Below are positions 46,101 to 56,707 of a stretch of 64,000 nt of DNA, piece after piece; the stretch's first letter is position 1, and every line of letters starts with the position of its first letter. The position numbers were made by a program, and so were the translations under genes. The notes beneath the pieces are model-generated. The model was not told where the DNA came from. It ran no database searches and saw only the letters and a list, made by a program, of their open reading frames with translations. The stretch is from Calliopum simillimum (lineage: Eukaryota > Arthropoda > Insecta > Diptera > Lauxaniidae): positions 41,328,101 to 41,392,100 of the forward strand of contig OX638371.1 of the NCBI GenBank assembly GCA_951812925.1, in the 5' to 3' direction.

Positions 46101-46846
46101 CATGCAGATGCTTCCGTTACTCAGTGGGTGTTATGCCGGGTGGACTAGCTTATTGGCATGATGGTTTTGAAACCGGTTTAGCTTGTGACACATATACGTG
46201 ACTTTGAATGTTGTTGCTTGTTGTAGTTATTATTGCAGATGGGATGTTCCTTGAATTGTCAGTAGCAACTTCAGCAATTGGTATATGGTTTGAATTGGCT
46301 AAAAAAAATAAATAAATGAGTTTCAATTTGAATGCGAATACTGAAAAATCTGGCAACGCTATGTCTGAGTAGCAAGTTAAACTTTTTGACAGCTGATTGA
46401 ATTCGTTTATTGCTATTAATTGATTATCAAAAATTATAAAATTATTGGAATAATAATAATTGTGACTTGTTTACAACAATATTTCAATAATTTTTAAAAT
46501 TTCTGAGAACTACAGCACACACGAAAAATAGTTTGTTGTTTTTTTTTTTTCATGCGAAACAACAAAAACAATTTTTCATAAATGTTTTAATTCTGCGAAA
46601 TTTTTACGAGCTCAAAGAATAACAACAAAAATTAGTTCTGTGATTGTTGTACTTCTGGGAAATTTGCAAAATATTGAAATATTCTTGTTTTTGTAGGCGA
46701 GACAAAATTGGCTCACTTTTATTTTACGCTGACACCCTTGATGTAAAGGTTGGGACAATTATGTCGTATGAGTACTTATGATAACTAAAAAGCATTAATT
46801 ATTGAATTTTTGTAGATTGTGACGCATTTATGTGACTTTAATTTCG
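46101..46846. other. Unassigned AT-rich DNA
   Basis: No recognisable gene; probably contains the 5' end of the following pogo-like element. Confidence 0.3.
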
Positions 46847-47580
46847 CAATGTCTCGGTACGTAAGACAAACCGATCGTGAAATTACCGATTTCAAAGCAT
46901 TGATCGCAGCAGCAAAAAGCATTTTGGCGAGGTATGTCCAAAAATTGAGTGATGAAACTGAAAACATTTCAAACATTGATGATGATGCATTGTAGAAGCT
47001 GGTTAAAAAAGTTGCTTCTGACGCCACTCCATTGATGGTATCCAATAGAGACTTGCGTGGCGCAAGAAGTACTTCATATATAAAATATCTGATTTATCTT
47101 TTTTAGGTTTTTCTCACCTGAACAAGAAGAAGTGCTAGTTACCTACATTAAAAGATGTTGCGATCATTACTATGGCCTCAGTATATCAGACCTCAGATTT
47201 CTTGTCTACCGATTCGCCGCAAAAATAGAAACTAGAACTGCAGGCCGAGACTAGTATTATTCATTTATACGCGGCATTCATATCTCACTCTACGAACGCC
47301 AGAACAAACCAGTTTGAATCGCGCAAAAGCCTTCTGTAAGGACAATGTCAGCCTTTTTTTCGGACATTTGGATAATGTTCTAGCAGTTCATCCATTTCGA
47401 CCATCAAACATCTGAAACATGGATGAAACAGGTTTTCCCACAGTTCCATCAAAAATTGTGAAGGTGATTTCAATTCGTGGCGTAAAAAAAGTCTGCATAA
47501 TTTCAGCTGCTGAACGAGGAACTACATATGATTACTATGGCATTGGCAGTTAATGCAGAAGGCAATTCCATACCGCCACG

Positions 47581-48667
47581 CAGTGGTCGGAAAATCAAAA
47601 AAGCTAGCCAAAATTCTGAAAGTTGGTAATAAGGGGTTTTTGATGATGCTGATTACGAATCCGAAATCCGTTTTTTGAAAAACAAAATAGCGGATCCACA
47701 ATGGTGGACAAATAATGCTGGTATGGATCGGTACTTTGTGGTTTTTGATGATGCTAATTACGAATCTGAAATCCAGTTTCAAAAAAACCAAAATGGCGGG
47801 TCAAAAATGGTGGAACAAATACTGCTAAACTACATCTATTACCACCAAAAACTGTATATAAGCATTTCTAATGTTGCTTATAACGAATCTGAAATCCATT
47901 TTTCGAAATACAATATGGCGGATCCACAATGATGAACGGATTAATATAAAACTACATTAATCGACAAATATTCAGAATATAGGAGTTTTTGAGGTCATAG
48001 ATTAAAAATATGAACTGATATTTCATTAAACAAAATGGCGCATCCAAAATGGCTGATAAAACAGGCCAAACAGAATCTTTTTCTACAAACTTTGGTTTCT
48101 GGGATCATTTATTACGAATATGAAATACTTTACAAAAGTCCTAATAACCATTTTTCGGGCACCTCGGGGCAGCTAATTTTTTTAGGGGATTGTAGAAAAA
48201 TGTACTCTTTAAACGATGCATGTGGAATTTAGATGGATAGCCGTGGATGCTGTAACATTTATCTTATTAAAAACTACTTGAACAATTTTTTTTGTGTATA
48301 TATTTTCATGAAATAGTTGCCTATTTATATAAACTATGAACGAGACAGAACGCTTTGGATTTGATAATCATACGAAATAAACCTTCACAGAGAAACTCCA
48401 TTTTGCTACATTGCAAGAAAATGAACCGAAGTTATTTTTTCCACGCGTTTACTGAGACGCTTTATATTAAAAAAAAAATAAAAAATTCTTCGCAAGAATA
48501 GGTAAACTTCAAACTCTAGTGAGAATAGTTTTTTAGGCACAGAGGTCTTTCTGACCTCTGAAACGAACAAATAGGATTATACTCTACCAATTCCAACCAT
48601 TAAAAGTACAAAAACAAGAACTTTATTTTTTGAATTTTGACCAGCTTTTTTGATTTTCCGCCCAGTG
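47581..48667. mobile_element. hAT-type MITE in transposase B
   Basis: Ends CAGTGGTCGGAAAATCAAAA and its near-complement (GGAAAATCAAAAAAGCTGGT). The flanks ACCGCCAC and TGCGCCAT are a degenerate 8-bp duplication. Removing the element restores the reading frame of the surrounding transposase. Confidence 0.78.
47630..48060. repeat. ~110-bp degenerate tandem repeat, four copies
   Basis: Within the MITE, the phrases GATGATGCTAATTACGAATC, GAAATCC and AATGGCGGATCCAAAATGG recur around 47640-47700, 47745-47815, 47870-47930 and 47990-48055. Confidence 0.65.
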
Positions 48668-49213
48668 TGCGCCATATTTTTATTTCCAACCTAAAAAAAT
48701 TAAAGGCTGCTATATGTACGGTGCAACACCTGGAGCGGTTGACAATAGAAATGAATCGGGATGGATTTCGTTAAGTACATGCGACACTTCATTCAACGAA
48801 GTAATTCGTCTTCGGATAATCCAACTTTACTCCTGATCGACAACCACAGTTCGCAATTTATCCATCGAGGCTTTGGATATGGCGTGACGCTTTTATCTTT
48901 TCCACCGCACTGCAGCCATAAACAAAAACCATTAGATGTGTAGGTATGTGGCCCTGTAAAAGCTTTTTACAAGACCGATTGCAATGCCTGGCAGAAAAAC
49001 AACGCGAACAAAGTGAATGAAATTTACCACATTTCAAGCATGATACGAAAAGCATTGGATTTGGCACTTACTCCCCGTAATATCAAAGCTGGGTTCCAAG
49101 CAACAGGCATTTCACCATACAACCCTGATATACTTGTTGACTCAGACTTTTGTATAAGCGGTAGAGAAAATAAGGATTTTGGTCAGCATCTTCAAATGGA
49201 TTTGATTCGATGA

Positions 49214-49554
49214 AATGAATACTTTCAAAATTTTACAGAAAATTGTCATTGATCAAAATGTTTGGACACAGTCGCTGATGTTTTCGTTGATGAAAATATA
49301 TAAAATTTGTCGCTCTTTATGTCATCAACTACAACGTAAAGGAAACTGTAGCTCTTTTAGTCGTTGATGAAATATGGGACACTTGTATGGAAATTTCGTT
49401 AACGACTACCATACAAAAATACACATCCGTCATCAATGATTTCACATGGTCGTGCACCCGTCATTGATGTATGTATGTTAGAGTGGTCCAAAATCCGAAA
49501 GTGTTAAAAAGTCAAGGTGCGCGCGACTTTTCTGAATCATTGGATCTTGCTGAT
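49214..49554. other. Unassigned DNA
   Basis: Repeated CGTTGATGA/CATCAACGA-like motifs (49275-49450), possibly an old end of a transposon. No gene. Confidence 0.3.
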
Positions 49555-50755
49555 TACAAATTTTTTTTTTTCAGAAATCAATTTATTCCTCCGAAACTAA
49601 CAAACCAGCAAAAAAGTGATGTGAGTATCATTTCTAGGGAATTTAATTACCTATAATATGACATATAACGCGTTTAAACGCGAACGTTAGTGCTTGTGAT
49701 ATTTGTATTTAAGTGAAACTATTTTTTTTTTTTTTTTGGTTCAAAAACAAAAATGACCGATATCTCAAAAACGACACGAAATAAAAAAAAAATAATGCGA
49801 TTTTCGAAATCAGCAGCCCATTTGACATATAAAATGAAAAACGGCATTCAAATTTTTAATCATTTATAAACTAGTGTTATGGATTGATTGCTGTTTAATT
49901 TTTTGTGTTTTGAAGGCATTATGTGCGTATTTTCAAAATATGAACAAATGGCGGGGCGGTTAACAAATGTCGTTTAATTCTAAATTAAATTCCTCTGATC
50001 GCGCATTGTGGTGAAATAGTGCGCAAAAACAGTTTTTTTTTATAAGATTTAATGATCTTGATACCAGTTGTTTTACCTAAAAAAGTGTTTTTACGGTTTC
50101 GCTTGGTTACTTCACAATATTTTATTTATTTCGTTTTGTGCTGGTGTCTTTTTTGCCTGTATGTGAAATTGTAGATTCTCTTCAAAGTTGCAAGTGTAGC
50201 GCAGTTAGGAATACGAACTTTGTCTTATTTTGTGACATGGTTTAGTGATTAAGTTGACGGTGGAAAGTGAAAAAATTAAATAAAAAAAAAGGTCAACGAA
50301 TAAAAAAATTAAATTAATTGATACAACTTATTTCATTAAAGACGGAAAAAAGATGATTTACCGTAATATAGTAACATGTTCAGTAAATAAGAGATTCATT
50401 GAAATATTTGAAAATAAGCAATTGCTGCAATTAATAACACTATGCAACAGCCAAATCTCCCAGTGAATGCCACTATCCATTTCATATGTAAATTGGGCTG
50501 CTGATTCCGAAAATCGCATTATTTTTTTTTTTTTCGAGTCGTTTTCGAGATATCGGTCATTTTCGGTTTTCGGACCAAAAAAAAAAGATAGTTCCATTTA
50601 AATACAAATATCTCAAGAACTAATGTTTGTATTCAAATGTATTATATTAAAGGTAATTAAATTACCTACAAATGCTATTCACATCACTTTTTGGTTGGTT
50701 TGTTAGTTTCGGCGAAATAAATTGATTTCTAAAAAAAAAATTTTTTTTTTCGAAA
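49555..50755. mobile_element. 1.2-kb inverted-repeat element
   Basis: Arms about 300 bp: AAATCAATTTATTCCTCCG, GAAACTAACAAACCAGC, CATATAAAATG on the left (49565-49855) mirror 50455-50735. The core carries GATATCTC..AAACGACACGAAATAAA. The centre is AT-rich and non-coding. A third copy of part of the arm is at 51385-51580. Confidence 0.7.
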
Positions 50756-51076
50756 AAATTTACAAAAAATCAAAATCAACTGCAGATTTATACAAGAAGA
50801 AATAACTTTTTTAAATTTTTTTTTTGTATCATAGACTATATATTTGTGAAAAGTTACCAAAATGCGTTTCTCTCTATTTTTTTCGTTTTTTTGTAATAAA
50901 CTGTTCGATAATTAAAACTTTTTGTAAAACACATGAGAAAATCCAAAAAATTCTTAAAGTAGGCGTTAAAAAAAAATACCCGTGTCTCGCCGTTTTTCTC
51001 CAGCACGTCAGACTTTTTTTTAATCGATTTTTGAAGTTTTTTAATCCACTGTACATAAAAAATACAAAAATAGCGC

Positions 51077-51388
51077 ATTCTTGTGTTAAATCGATGAATT
51101 TAACTATATGATCCTTACATTTGAGGTGTATTATGTGTTCAGTAAACTTATGCAGGATATTACGAGGAATATTTTGTAGACAATTTTAACCCTCTAAAAC
51201 CCCCACATGTGGGTCATTTTGACCAAAATGTGGAGGGGTCAAAATTACCCACTTGTAAGGGTCTTAGAGGGTTAAAATTTGCTGCAAAAATATTCCTCGT
51301 AATATCCTGCATAAGTTTACTGAACACATAATACACCTCAAATGTAGGGATCATATAGTTAAATTCATCGATTTAACACAAGAATAAT
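51077..51388. repeat. ~100-bp-arm palindrome with a TTAA element at its centre
   Basis: TTCTTGTGTTAAATCGATGA through TATTACGAGGAATATTTT is mirrored at 51285-51388 with almost no mismatch. The loop is the 82-bp TTAA element. Confidence 0.85.
51190..51271. mobile_element. 82-bp palindromic TTAA-flanked mini-element
   Basis: TTAA at 51186-51189 and 51272-51275; ends CCCTCTAAAACCCCCACATG and its imperfect reverse complement. Same design as the 71-bp element at 1009; its first six bases match one end of the piggyBac at 12870-17196 (CCCTCT). Confidence 0.8.
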
Positions 51389-51580
51389 ATGACATATAAT
51401 ACATTTGAATACAAACATTAGTTCTTAAGATATTTGTATTTAAATGGATCTATCTTTTTTTTTTGGTCCGAAAACCGAAAATGACCGATATCTCGAAAAC
51501 GACACGAAATAAAAAAAAAAATAACGCAATTTTCGGAATCAGCAGCCCATTTTACATATAAAATGAATAATGGCATTCCC
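51385..51580. repeat. Third copy of the 49.6-kb arm repeat
   Basis: Shares GACCGATATCTCGAAAACGA, GGAATCAGCAGCCCATTTTA and ATAATGGCATTC with 49640-49855. Confidence 0.75.
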
Positions 51581-51631
51581 TGGGGAAAAAATTTTTAGCC
51601 ATTTGTAGAGTAGTGTAATAAATGTATTTCT

Positions 51632-52054
51632 GTGAAAGGTGCTGCTAAGCAATATCTTATACCTTTAACCACTCTCAGGAGGAAGTTAAGGACGCAGGGC
51701 ACCGAACTGCACAGACTCGGATGTCCATCAGTTTTGGGTACTGATAAAGAACTTCATTTAGTTAACCACATTCAAAAGCTCCAACAAAATGGTTTTGCAC
51801 CTACGAGAAATGAAGTGGAAAAATATGGAATCAAACACAAATTTTGCAATGTGAAGAAAAAAGCTGCAAAAGATTGGTTCATGCTTTTTTTGAAACAACA
51901 CCCAGAATTGACATTTAGAAAAGCTGAAGGAGTATCTGTGTCTCGTGCGCAGGAAATGGCTAAAGCTGAAGTTTTGGCAACATCTCATACATTTTCAATA
52001 AAATTGTTGGAGTCGTTTTCGAGTAATATTGAATCAAAATTTAGAATGGTTTAA
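51632..52054 (+). pseudogene. pogo-like transposase C, N-terminal DNA-binding part
   Basis: Open for 140 codons. Remains of a psq-type HTH (GAAKQYLIPLTTLRRKL), then GTDKELHLVNHIQKLQQNGF and a CENP-B-type domain with AAKDWFMLFLKQHPELTFRK and AEGVSVSRAQEMAKAEV. Then it breaks into an unrelated repeat at 52056. Without ATG context upstream it is a fragment; no DDE core. Confidence 0.72.
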
Positions 52055-52055
52055 A

Positions 52056-52370
52056 AGTGGGCGTGGCACTTTCTCAACACCCCTCACTTTTCGTTTGTTA
52101 CAAGGTATTGGTAAGCATTACCCGCTTACTAAATTTCATCTAAATTCCTTGTTTGGTTGGCGAGTTATGAACAGATTAAGTTTAAAATATAGGAGGGTGC
52201 CACGCCCCCTGGTGAGCATTTACAAATTTCAAACCTAGCTCAATCTTCAATGTATGCTAATATCTAACACTATTCCAAGTTTCATTAAAATCAATTTTTC
52301 GTTATAGTTTCTCATGTTCACACATTTTTGAAACATCAAAAACAATACCCGTGTTTCTTTTGATGTGTAC
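52056..52370 (-). repeat. Dispersed GGGCGTGGCAC repeat, reversed fragment
   Basis: Contains the reverse complement of parts of 61440-61700 (GAGCTAGGTTTGAACTTTGT, ATAGTGTTAGATATTAGCAT). Confidence 0.7.
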
Positions 52371-52537
52371 ATATATACAATTATATTAATACCCTTTTAG
52401 GTAATTCTGAGACGAAAATAACCATTACCCCCTCCCCCCCCCCCAATATATTAATAAAGTTTCGTTTTGTCGGCCTGCTGCTTTCGGTGTTACGAAAAAC
52501 GTAAAAAAAAGTTATATATTAATAAAGTTGCGTGGTA

Positions 52538-53269
52538 ATGGAAATGGATGCAAGTATTAAAGCAAATATTATTAATGCAGCAATGGCTGCACTTGCAACA
52601 ACAATGGCAGCTACATTAGCCAGTGTTGCCGATGAAGCTTATGCCGCCGATGGCAGGCATTTTGACCAGCTTGTGCAACAGCAGGTACGACTTCAAACAG
52701 CGCAACGACTACAACTACAGCAGCAGCACCAACAGCAGCAGCAGCAACAACAGCAGCAGCAGCAACAACAGCAGCAGCAGCAACAACAGCAGCAGCTGCA
52801 ACAACAGCAGCGGCTGCAACAACAGCAGCAGCAACAACAGCAGCTGCAACAACAGCAGCAGCCGCAAAAACAGCAGCAGCAGCAACAACAGCAGCAGCTG
52901 CAAAAACAGCAGCAGCCGCAAAAACAGCAGCAGCAGCAACAACAGCATCAGCTGACACTAACAAACAAACTGCTGAAGTTGATGCGAAATAAGCAGAAAA
53001 GGGCGTAAAAAAGGAAACTTAAACGGCAAAAAAAGCTGCGCAGTAATTTGAATCAAACCGCACCGCCGCCAACAGTTGATGCGGCTGCGGCAGTTGATGC
53101 GCCAGTTGCTGATGATTCCGAAATAAAGAAAATTATGCAAAATATTTTGTGGAGCTTTATTGATGCGGCATTTGCATCATCTAATTTTTTATCATCGTCA
53201 TCGTCGTCTTCCGCGGCAATGGGAGTTGGTGCAAATGAGGACAATGAATCGACAATACCATTAGATTAG
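52538..53269 (+). CDS. Gln-rich, Ala-rich protein frame with one stop
   Basis: Unrecognised. ATG 52538 opens an Ala-rich helix (INAAMAALATTMAATLAS), then LVQQQVRLQTAQRL, a ~75-residue Gln tract (about 52710-52946, CAG/CAA mixed), a basic stretch, a TAA at 53006-53008, and the same frame continues KRKLKRQKKLRSNLNQ, an Ala/Val-rich segment, DDSEIKKIMQNILWSFIDAA, a Ser run, and an acidic end at 53269. The composition after the stop is still coding-like, and both halves are in phase, so the stop looks recent. GC content is higher than its surroundings. No signal peptide or known domain. A host retrogene or gene fragment is possible; chance expansion of a CAG repeat explains the middle but not both ends. 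Confidence 0.45.
52710..52946. repeat. Imperfect (CAG/CAA)n trinucleotide tract
   Basis: About 79 triplets, mostly CAG and CAA with occasional CTG and CCG. All three plus frames and the minus strand are open, so only one, at most, is biological. Confidence 0.92.
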
Positions 53270-53985
53270 ACAGCATCCCAACATTGCAGCAGCAAATGAT
53301 GTCATCAGCTATAATACTTAGGTGTATCGAAGGGAGAGTGATGCGTTTTCCATGTTGTTTTACAAAATCCACAAATTTTACCGTGCTGCCTTTATTCATT
53401 GTTTTAGTTAGCCAAGAAACTGTGAATATGAAACATTAGTTAAACTCTTGTCTTTATTTTGGTTAGCTCATTGGTTAACAAATGACTGTGAATTCAGGCC
53501 TTATTAATGACAGTCTAAATTAACGTGAAAAACTTTGTATTCATACTTTCAAGTTGATTTTGGTTGGGTGTTTTTTCTTACTGATGTTATTTTCTATAAT
53601 ACATAATACTTTGAAGTTTAAATTTAATTAATCTAAAGATTGCAATGGTGTTAAAATTGTCACAATTTAGTTTAAAGATACATTGACTCTTACAAAAAGA
53701 TAAAGTTTTTCTAACTCAGATATTTGTTTTGAATATATCTCATATGTACTTATTTCATACTATCTCTTTTAATTTAAATTAATGCTCATAAGATAACTCA
53801 TAAGCCTCAGTGAATTAAAAAATTAAATAGATAACTAACCACGATCTGGCATCACTGCATGACTTTGTCATAATTTACTCGTCGTTAGAAAAAGTAACGA
53901 AATTTTGTTAGTTACGAGTTGGTTTTATATAGCTTCTGTCGAGTGTGCCTTGCTTTTATTCGAGTAAAGTAAATGAAATAGAGAG
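53270..53985. other. AT-rich non-coding DNA
   Basis: No gene or repeat recognised. Confidence 0.3.
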
Positions 53986-54129
53986 GACACGCCGCGGAAA
54001 CATCAACCAATCTTGCCGCCATTTTGTTTCAAATAATTAAAATATAAAGAGGTAATTCCTTTTCTATTTTAAAAGTAATAATAAATTAAATTTTAAATAA
54101 ATTAAATTTAATAATAATTTAAATTTCAG

Positions 54130-54222
54130 ATGCCATACGAAGGAAGAGGAGGATACAACGGCCACGGCTATCAAGGCGGCCACCATGGACGTGGAGGTTA
54201 CCGCGGTTGTGGTATATGTTAA
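54130..54222 (+). CDS. 30-codon Gly/Tyr/Arg-rich exon
   Basis: ATG 54130 follows a good acceptor (TTTAAATTTCAG) and an upstream donor candidate (AAAGAG|GTAATT at about 54049). It reads MPYEGRGGYNGHGYQGGHHG and continues with RGGYRG before a TAA. RGG/GYG-rich composition is typical of RNA-binding tails and some secreted Gly-rich proteins. It might be the first coding exon of a host gene or of a transposon gene. It lies just upstream of pogo-like transposase D, which has no start of its own. Too short to identify. Confidence 0.35.
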   Translation: MPYEGRGGYNGHGYQGGHHGRGGYRGCGIC

Positions 54223-54239
54223 AAGCAAGTATTTTACGT

Positions 54240-55285
54240 TCCCATGGTTGGAACTTTTTGGAAGAAAAAAAAAACTGCTAGAGTGGACGCTTGTTAAAAA
54301 TGATTTATTAGATAAGCCAGATCACATATATAACATGGATGAAACTGGCTGCCAACTTAATAACTGGCAGAACTTGTTGTTGCTGTCAAGGGATCAAAAA
54401 ATGTTGCCGCAATCACTTTTGCTGAAAAAGGAGAGACTGTTACAGTCATCGCTTGCTGTAATGCTGAGGGCACTTTTCTTTCCCCGCGTGTGTTTTTATA
54501 GGTACGTTAAGTTGTTTTTTTCTTTAAAACCAATTTTTTTATTTTTTTTTTAATTAAGGTAAATATAAAAAACCGGAGTTTGAGGATGGTATGCCTCCAT
54601 GCTCTGTCGTATACATGGATGAAAAATCGGCTTGTGTCACAACCGACTTATTTTTTAAGTGGCTAAAAGAGCATTTTGTCCCAAAAAAAGCCAAGTGGAA
54701 AAACTCTTCTTCCACTCTACGGCCACTCTTCACATTGCTCCAATGTAGATATGCCCGATTACGCTATTGAAAACGATATAATACTCTTATGTTTACCACC
54801 ACCTACAACTCAATTTCTGCAGCGTTTAGACAAATCGATTTTTAAGCCTCTCAAAACGCATTACTATGCAGCATGTAATTCGTTCGTCAAAAAAAATCCA
54901 ACAAGGAAAATATCACGCCTACTATTCGGTCTGCTTTTGTGTGAGGCTTGGACCAAATCAGCAAGCGTTTCAAACGGTACTTCTGGGTTTTCGTCTACTG
55001 GGATTTACCATTTCAGTGCAATTAAAATTCCAGATCACGCCTTTTTACAGGGTTGCATAGAGAAAAATCAAGGACAAAATATGGCTGAAGTGCTTCAATT
55101 TACCACATAGCCGCAAAATTTTAGTCAGGTAGGACCTTCAATGATTGTGTTTTCATTTCTATACCAACGACATCGAAAAGTCTTAAGCCGAATACAAGAA
55201 AACAAACGGCAAGGATTCTAACGTCTCCCGAAAATGTGGTCCAGCAGAAAACAAAAGTTTTGAAAAGAAAGATACAACCATAGAA
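54240..55285 (+). pseudogene. pogo-like transposase D, C-terminal two thirds
   Basis: Starts without ATG. LLDKPDHIYNMDETGCQLNN (first Asp, about 54335), a frameshifted ERGETVTVIACCNAEGTF block, a possible 57-bp intron (54502-54558), KKPEFEDGMPPCSVVYMDEK, then LLPLYGHSSHCSN, where the family has LxDGHSSH: the second catalytic Asp is Tyr. LLCLPPPTTQFLQRLDKSIF and a C-terminal tail, TRKQTARILTSPENV, follow to about 55285 past a stop. Inactive by substitution and frame breaks. Confidence 0.8.
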
Positions 55286-55579
55286 GAAACTCATAAGCGC
55301 AAGTTGGTAACTACCCAAGGGGAAAATAAGTGCTTCAGAAACCCTTCTGAGGTGCATCTTTTTCACCAATAAGCGCTTCCGCTCCGTCATAACTACTTTC
55401 TTTATAACATTGCATGTCATAGGATGTAAGCGAGAATAAGCTTACCGCAGCCTTACCAAAAAAAGGGTTTTTGAAGCGCTTTTTTTAATGCTGCGGTAAG
55501 CGGTTTTTCAATAAAATTAAAAAAAAAAAAGAAAAACACTGGCCGCACCAATATTTGATTTCACGACCGTCCGTGTGAT

Positions 55580-55760
55580 AGATGTATGTATGTATGTATT
55601 CTCCTTTAACTCCTAGGAGGAGCATAGGGCCAATATGAAATCTCTCCATTTGTCACGATCCCTTGCGATGACTTTGATCTCTTGCCACGATTTTCCCGAT
55701 TCTTTTATTTCCTTTTCCAACGACCTTTTCCAGTTGGTTTTGGGTCTACCACGTCCTGTG
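55580..55760 (-). pseudogene. 3' end of an RTE-like non-LTR retrotransposon
   Basis: Minus frame reads GRGRPKTNWKRSLEKEIKES, WQEIKVIARDRDKWRDFILA and LCSS-stop, the typical tail of endonuclease-RT proteins (R-G-R-P-x-x-x-W...A-x-D-R-x-x-W). On the minus strand it ends in AATACATACATACATC, a short tandem repeat tail as RTE-group elements have. Severely 5'-truncated. Confidence 0.65.
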
Positions 55761-56035
55761 ATAGATAGAAACAGATTATTTTGACTTACATTTACCAACA
55801 TTTTAGGCCGCTGCACCAATGCCCGATGATATGAAGAGGTATTAAATTTGTATATTAAGAAAATGTTGCCCAAACAGAATTTGACATACAAATGCTCCTA
55901 CAGCCTTACATATAACCATTGTGCAATCAGTTTCAATTAAGCAAAAGCCGGGGTGTAGCCGCCGGTGCCCAGGGTTCGTATACAAATATTTATTCCCCGC
56001 CGTCGAGAGAAACACTTTTCACAATTGTCACTGGT

Positions 56036-56445
56036 CACGGTGCTCTTGAACAGTTGAAAGGTTTTTTGAATATGTGGAGAAAATCTGCGAATGGGGTTTC
56101 ATTTGTATTAGTTTAGTGGTCTGAAAAATGGTCTTTTTTCCTTGTTTAGACTAAGATATCTCAAAAACCGTATGAGATACAGCAATTCTTAGGCCGGATT
56201 CGGATTAAGCATTGCAAAATACATTAAAAATAACAATTTTTATATTTTTTGTTGCGTTTTTTTTTTTCTGAATTTTTTTTATTTTATATGGGAAATGTAT
56301 TTTTGCGATATTTCGCGGGGATGATCAGCTACGATTTCGGTGTTTGCATATTTCAGACCACTAAACTAATACTAATGAAATCCCATTCACAGATTTTCTC
56401 CACATATTCAAAAAACCTATTGACTGTTCAAGAGCACCGTGTGGT
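56036..56445. mobile_element. ~410-bp inverted-repeat MITE
   Basis: Arms of ~95 bp: CACGGTGCTCTTGAACAG and TATGTGGAGAAAATCTGCGA at the left mirror 56351-56444. The centre includes GATATTTCGCGGGGATGATC. A partial copy is at 11945-12090. Confidence 0.78.
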
Positions 56446-56707
56446 TTTATTATTCAATTTATCCTTCACCTGAAAAGCACTATTAAAATATCTAGAATAT
56501 ACTCTTAGTACTACGGGTGACCAATGAACTGAAGAATGGGTGAATGAAATGTATGAATATAATAGAAGAATAAATCAACCAATCCAGAAGTTATGCCACC
56601 ACTGTCTCCCCGTGGACTTGGTTGTGGACGCAACTGAGGAATCCGATTTGAGTCCTCACATTTCCCTCTTACTCCACCGGGACGCGATGATATTTACTGC
56701 AACCATT

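Larger units (their letters stand above)
46847..49260 (+). pseudogene. pogo-like transposase B, split by a hAT MITE
   Basis: Exon 1 begins MSRYVRQTDREITDFKALIA (ATG 46849) with an internal TAG near 46996; a possible intron runs GTACTTC...TTTTTTAG (about 47069-47105); exon 2 carries VFSPEQEEVLVTYIKRCC, YYGLSISDLRFLVYRFAA, then NMDETGFPTVP-like codons (about 47418) in shifted frames. At 47580 a MITE interrupts it in a conserved N-x-I-P-P codon run; the frame resumes at 48668 with YFYFQPKKIKGCYMYGATPG, SGWI, then LLLIDNHSSQ (second Asp kept, His to Gln), LLSFPPHCSHKQKPLD and a C-terminal IKAGFQATGISPYNPDIL. Multiple frameshifts. Confidence 0.8.

Noticed and set aside
52611..52964. Poly-Ala/Val, poly-Ser/Asn and poly-Leu frames across the CAG tract
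   Set aside because: Shadow frames of the CAG/CAA repeat; only the Gln frame has coding-like flanks on both sides.
55121..55420. 99-codon minus-strand frame
   Set aside because: It is antisense to the C-terminal tail of pogo-like transposase D.
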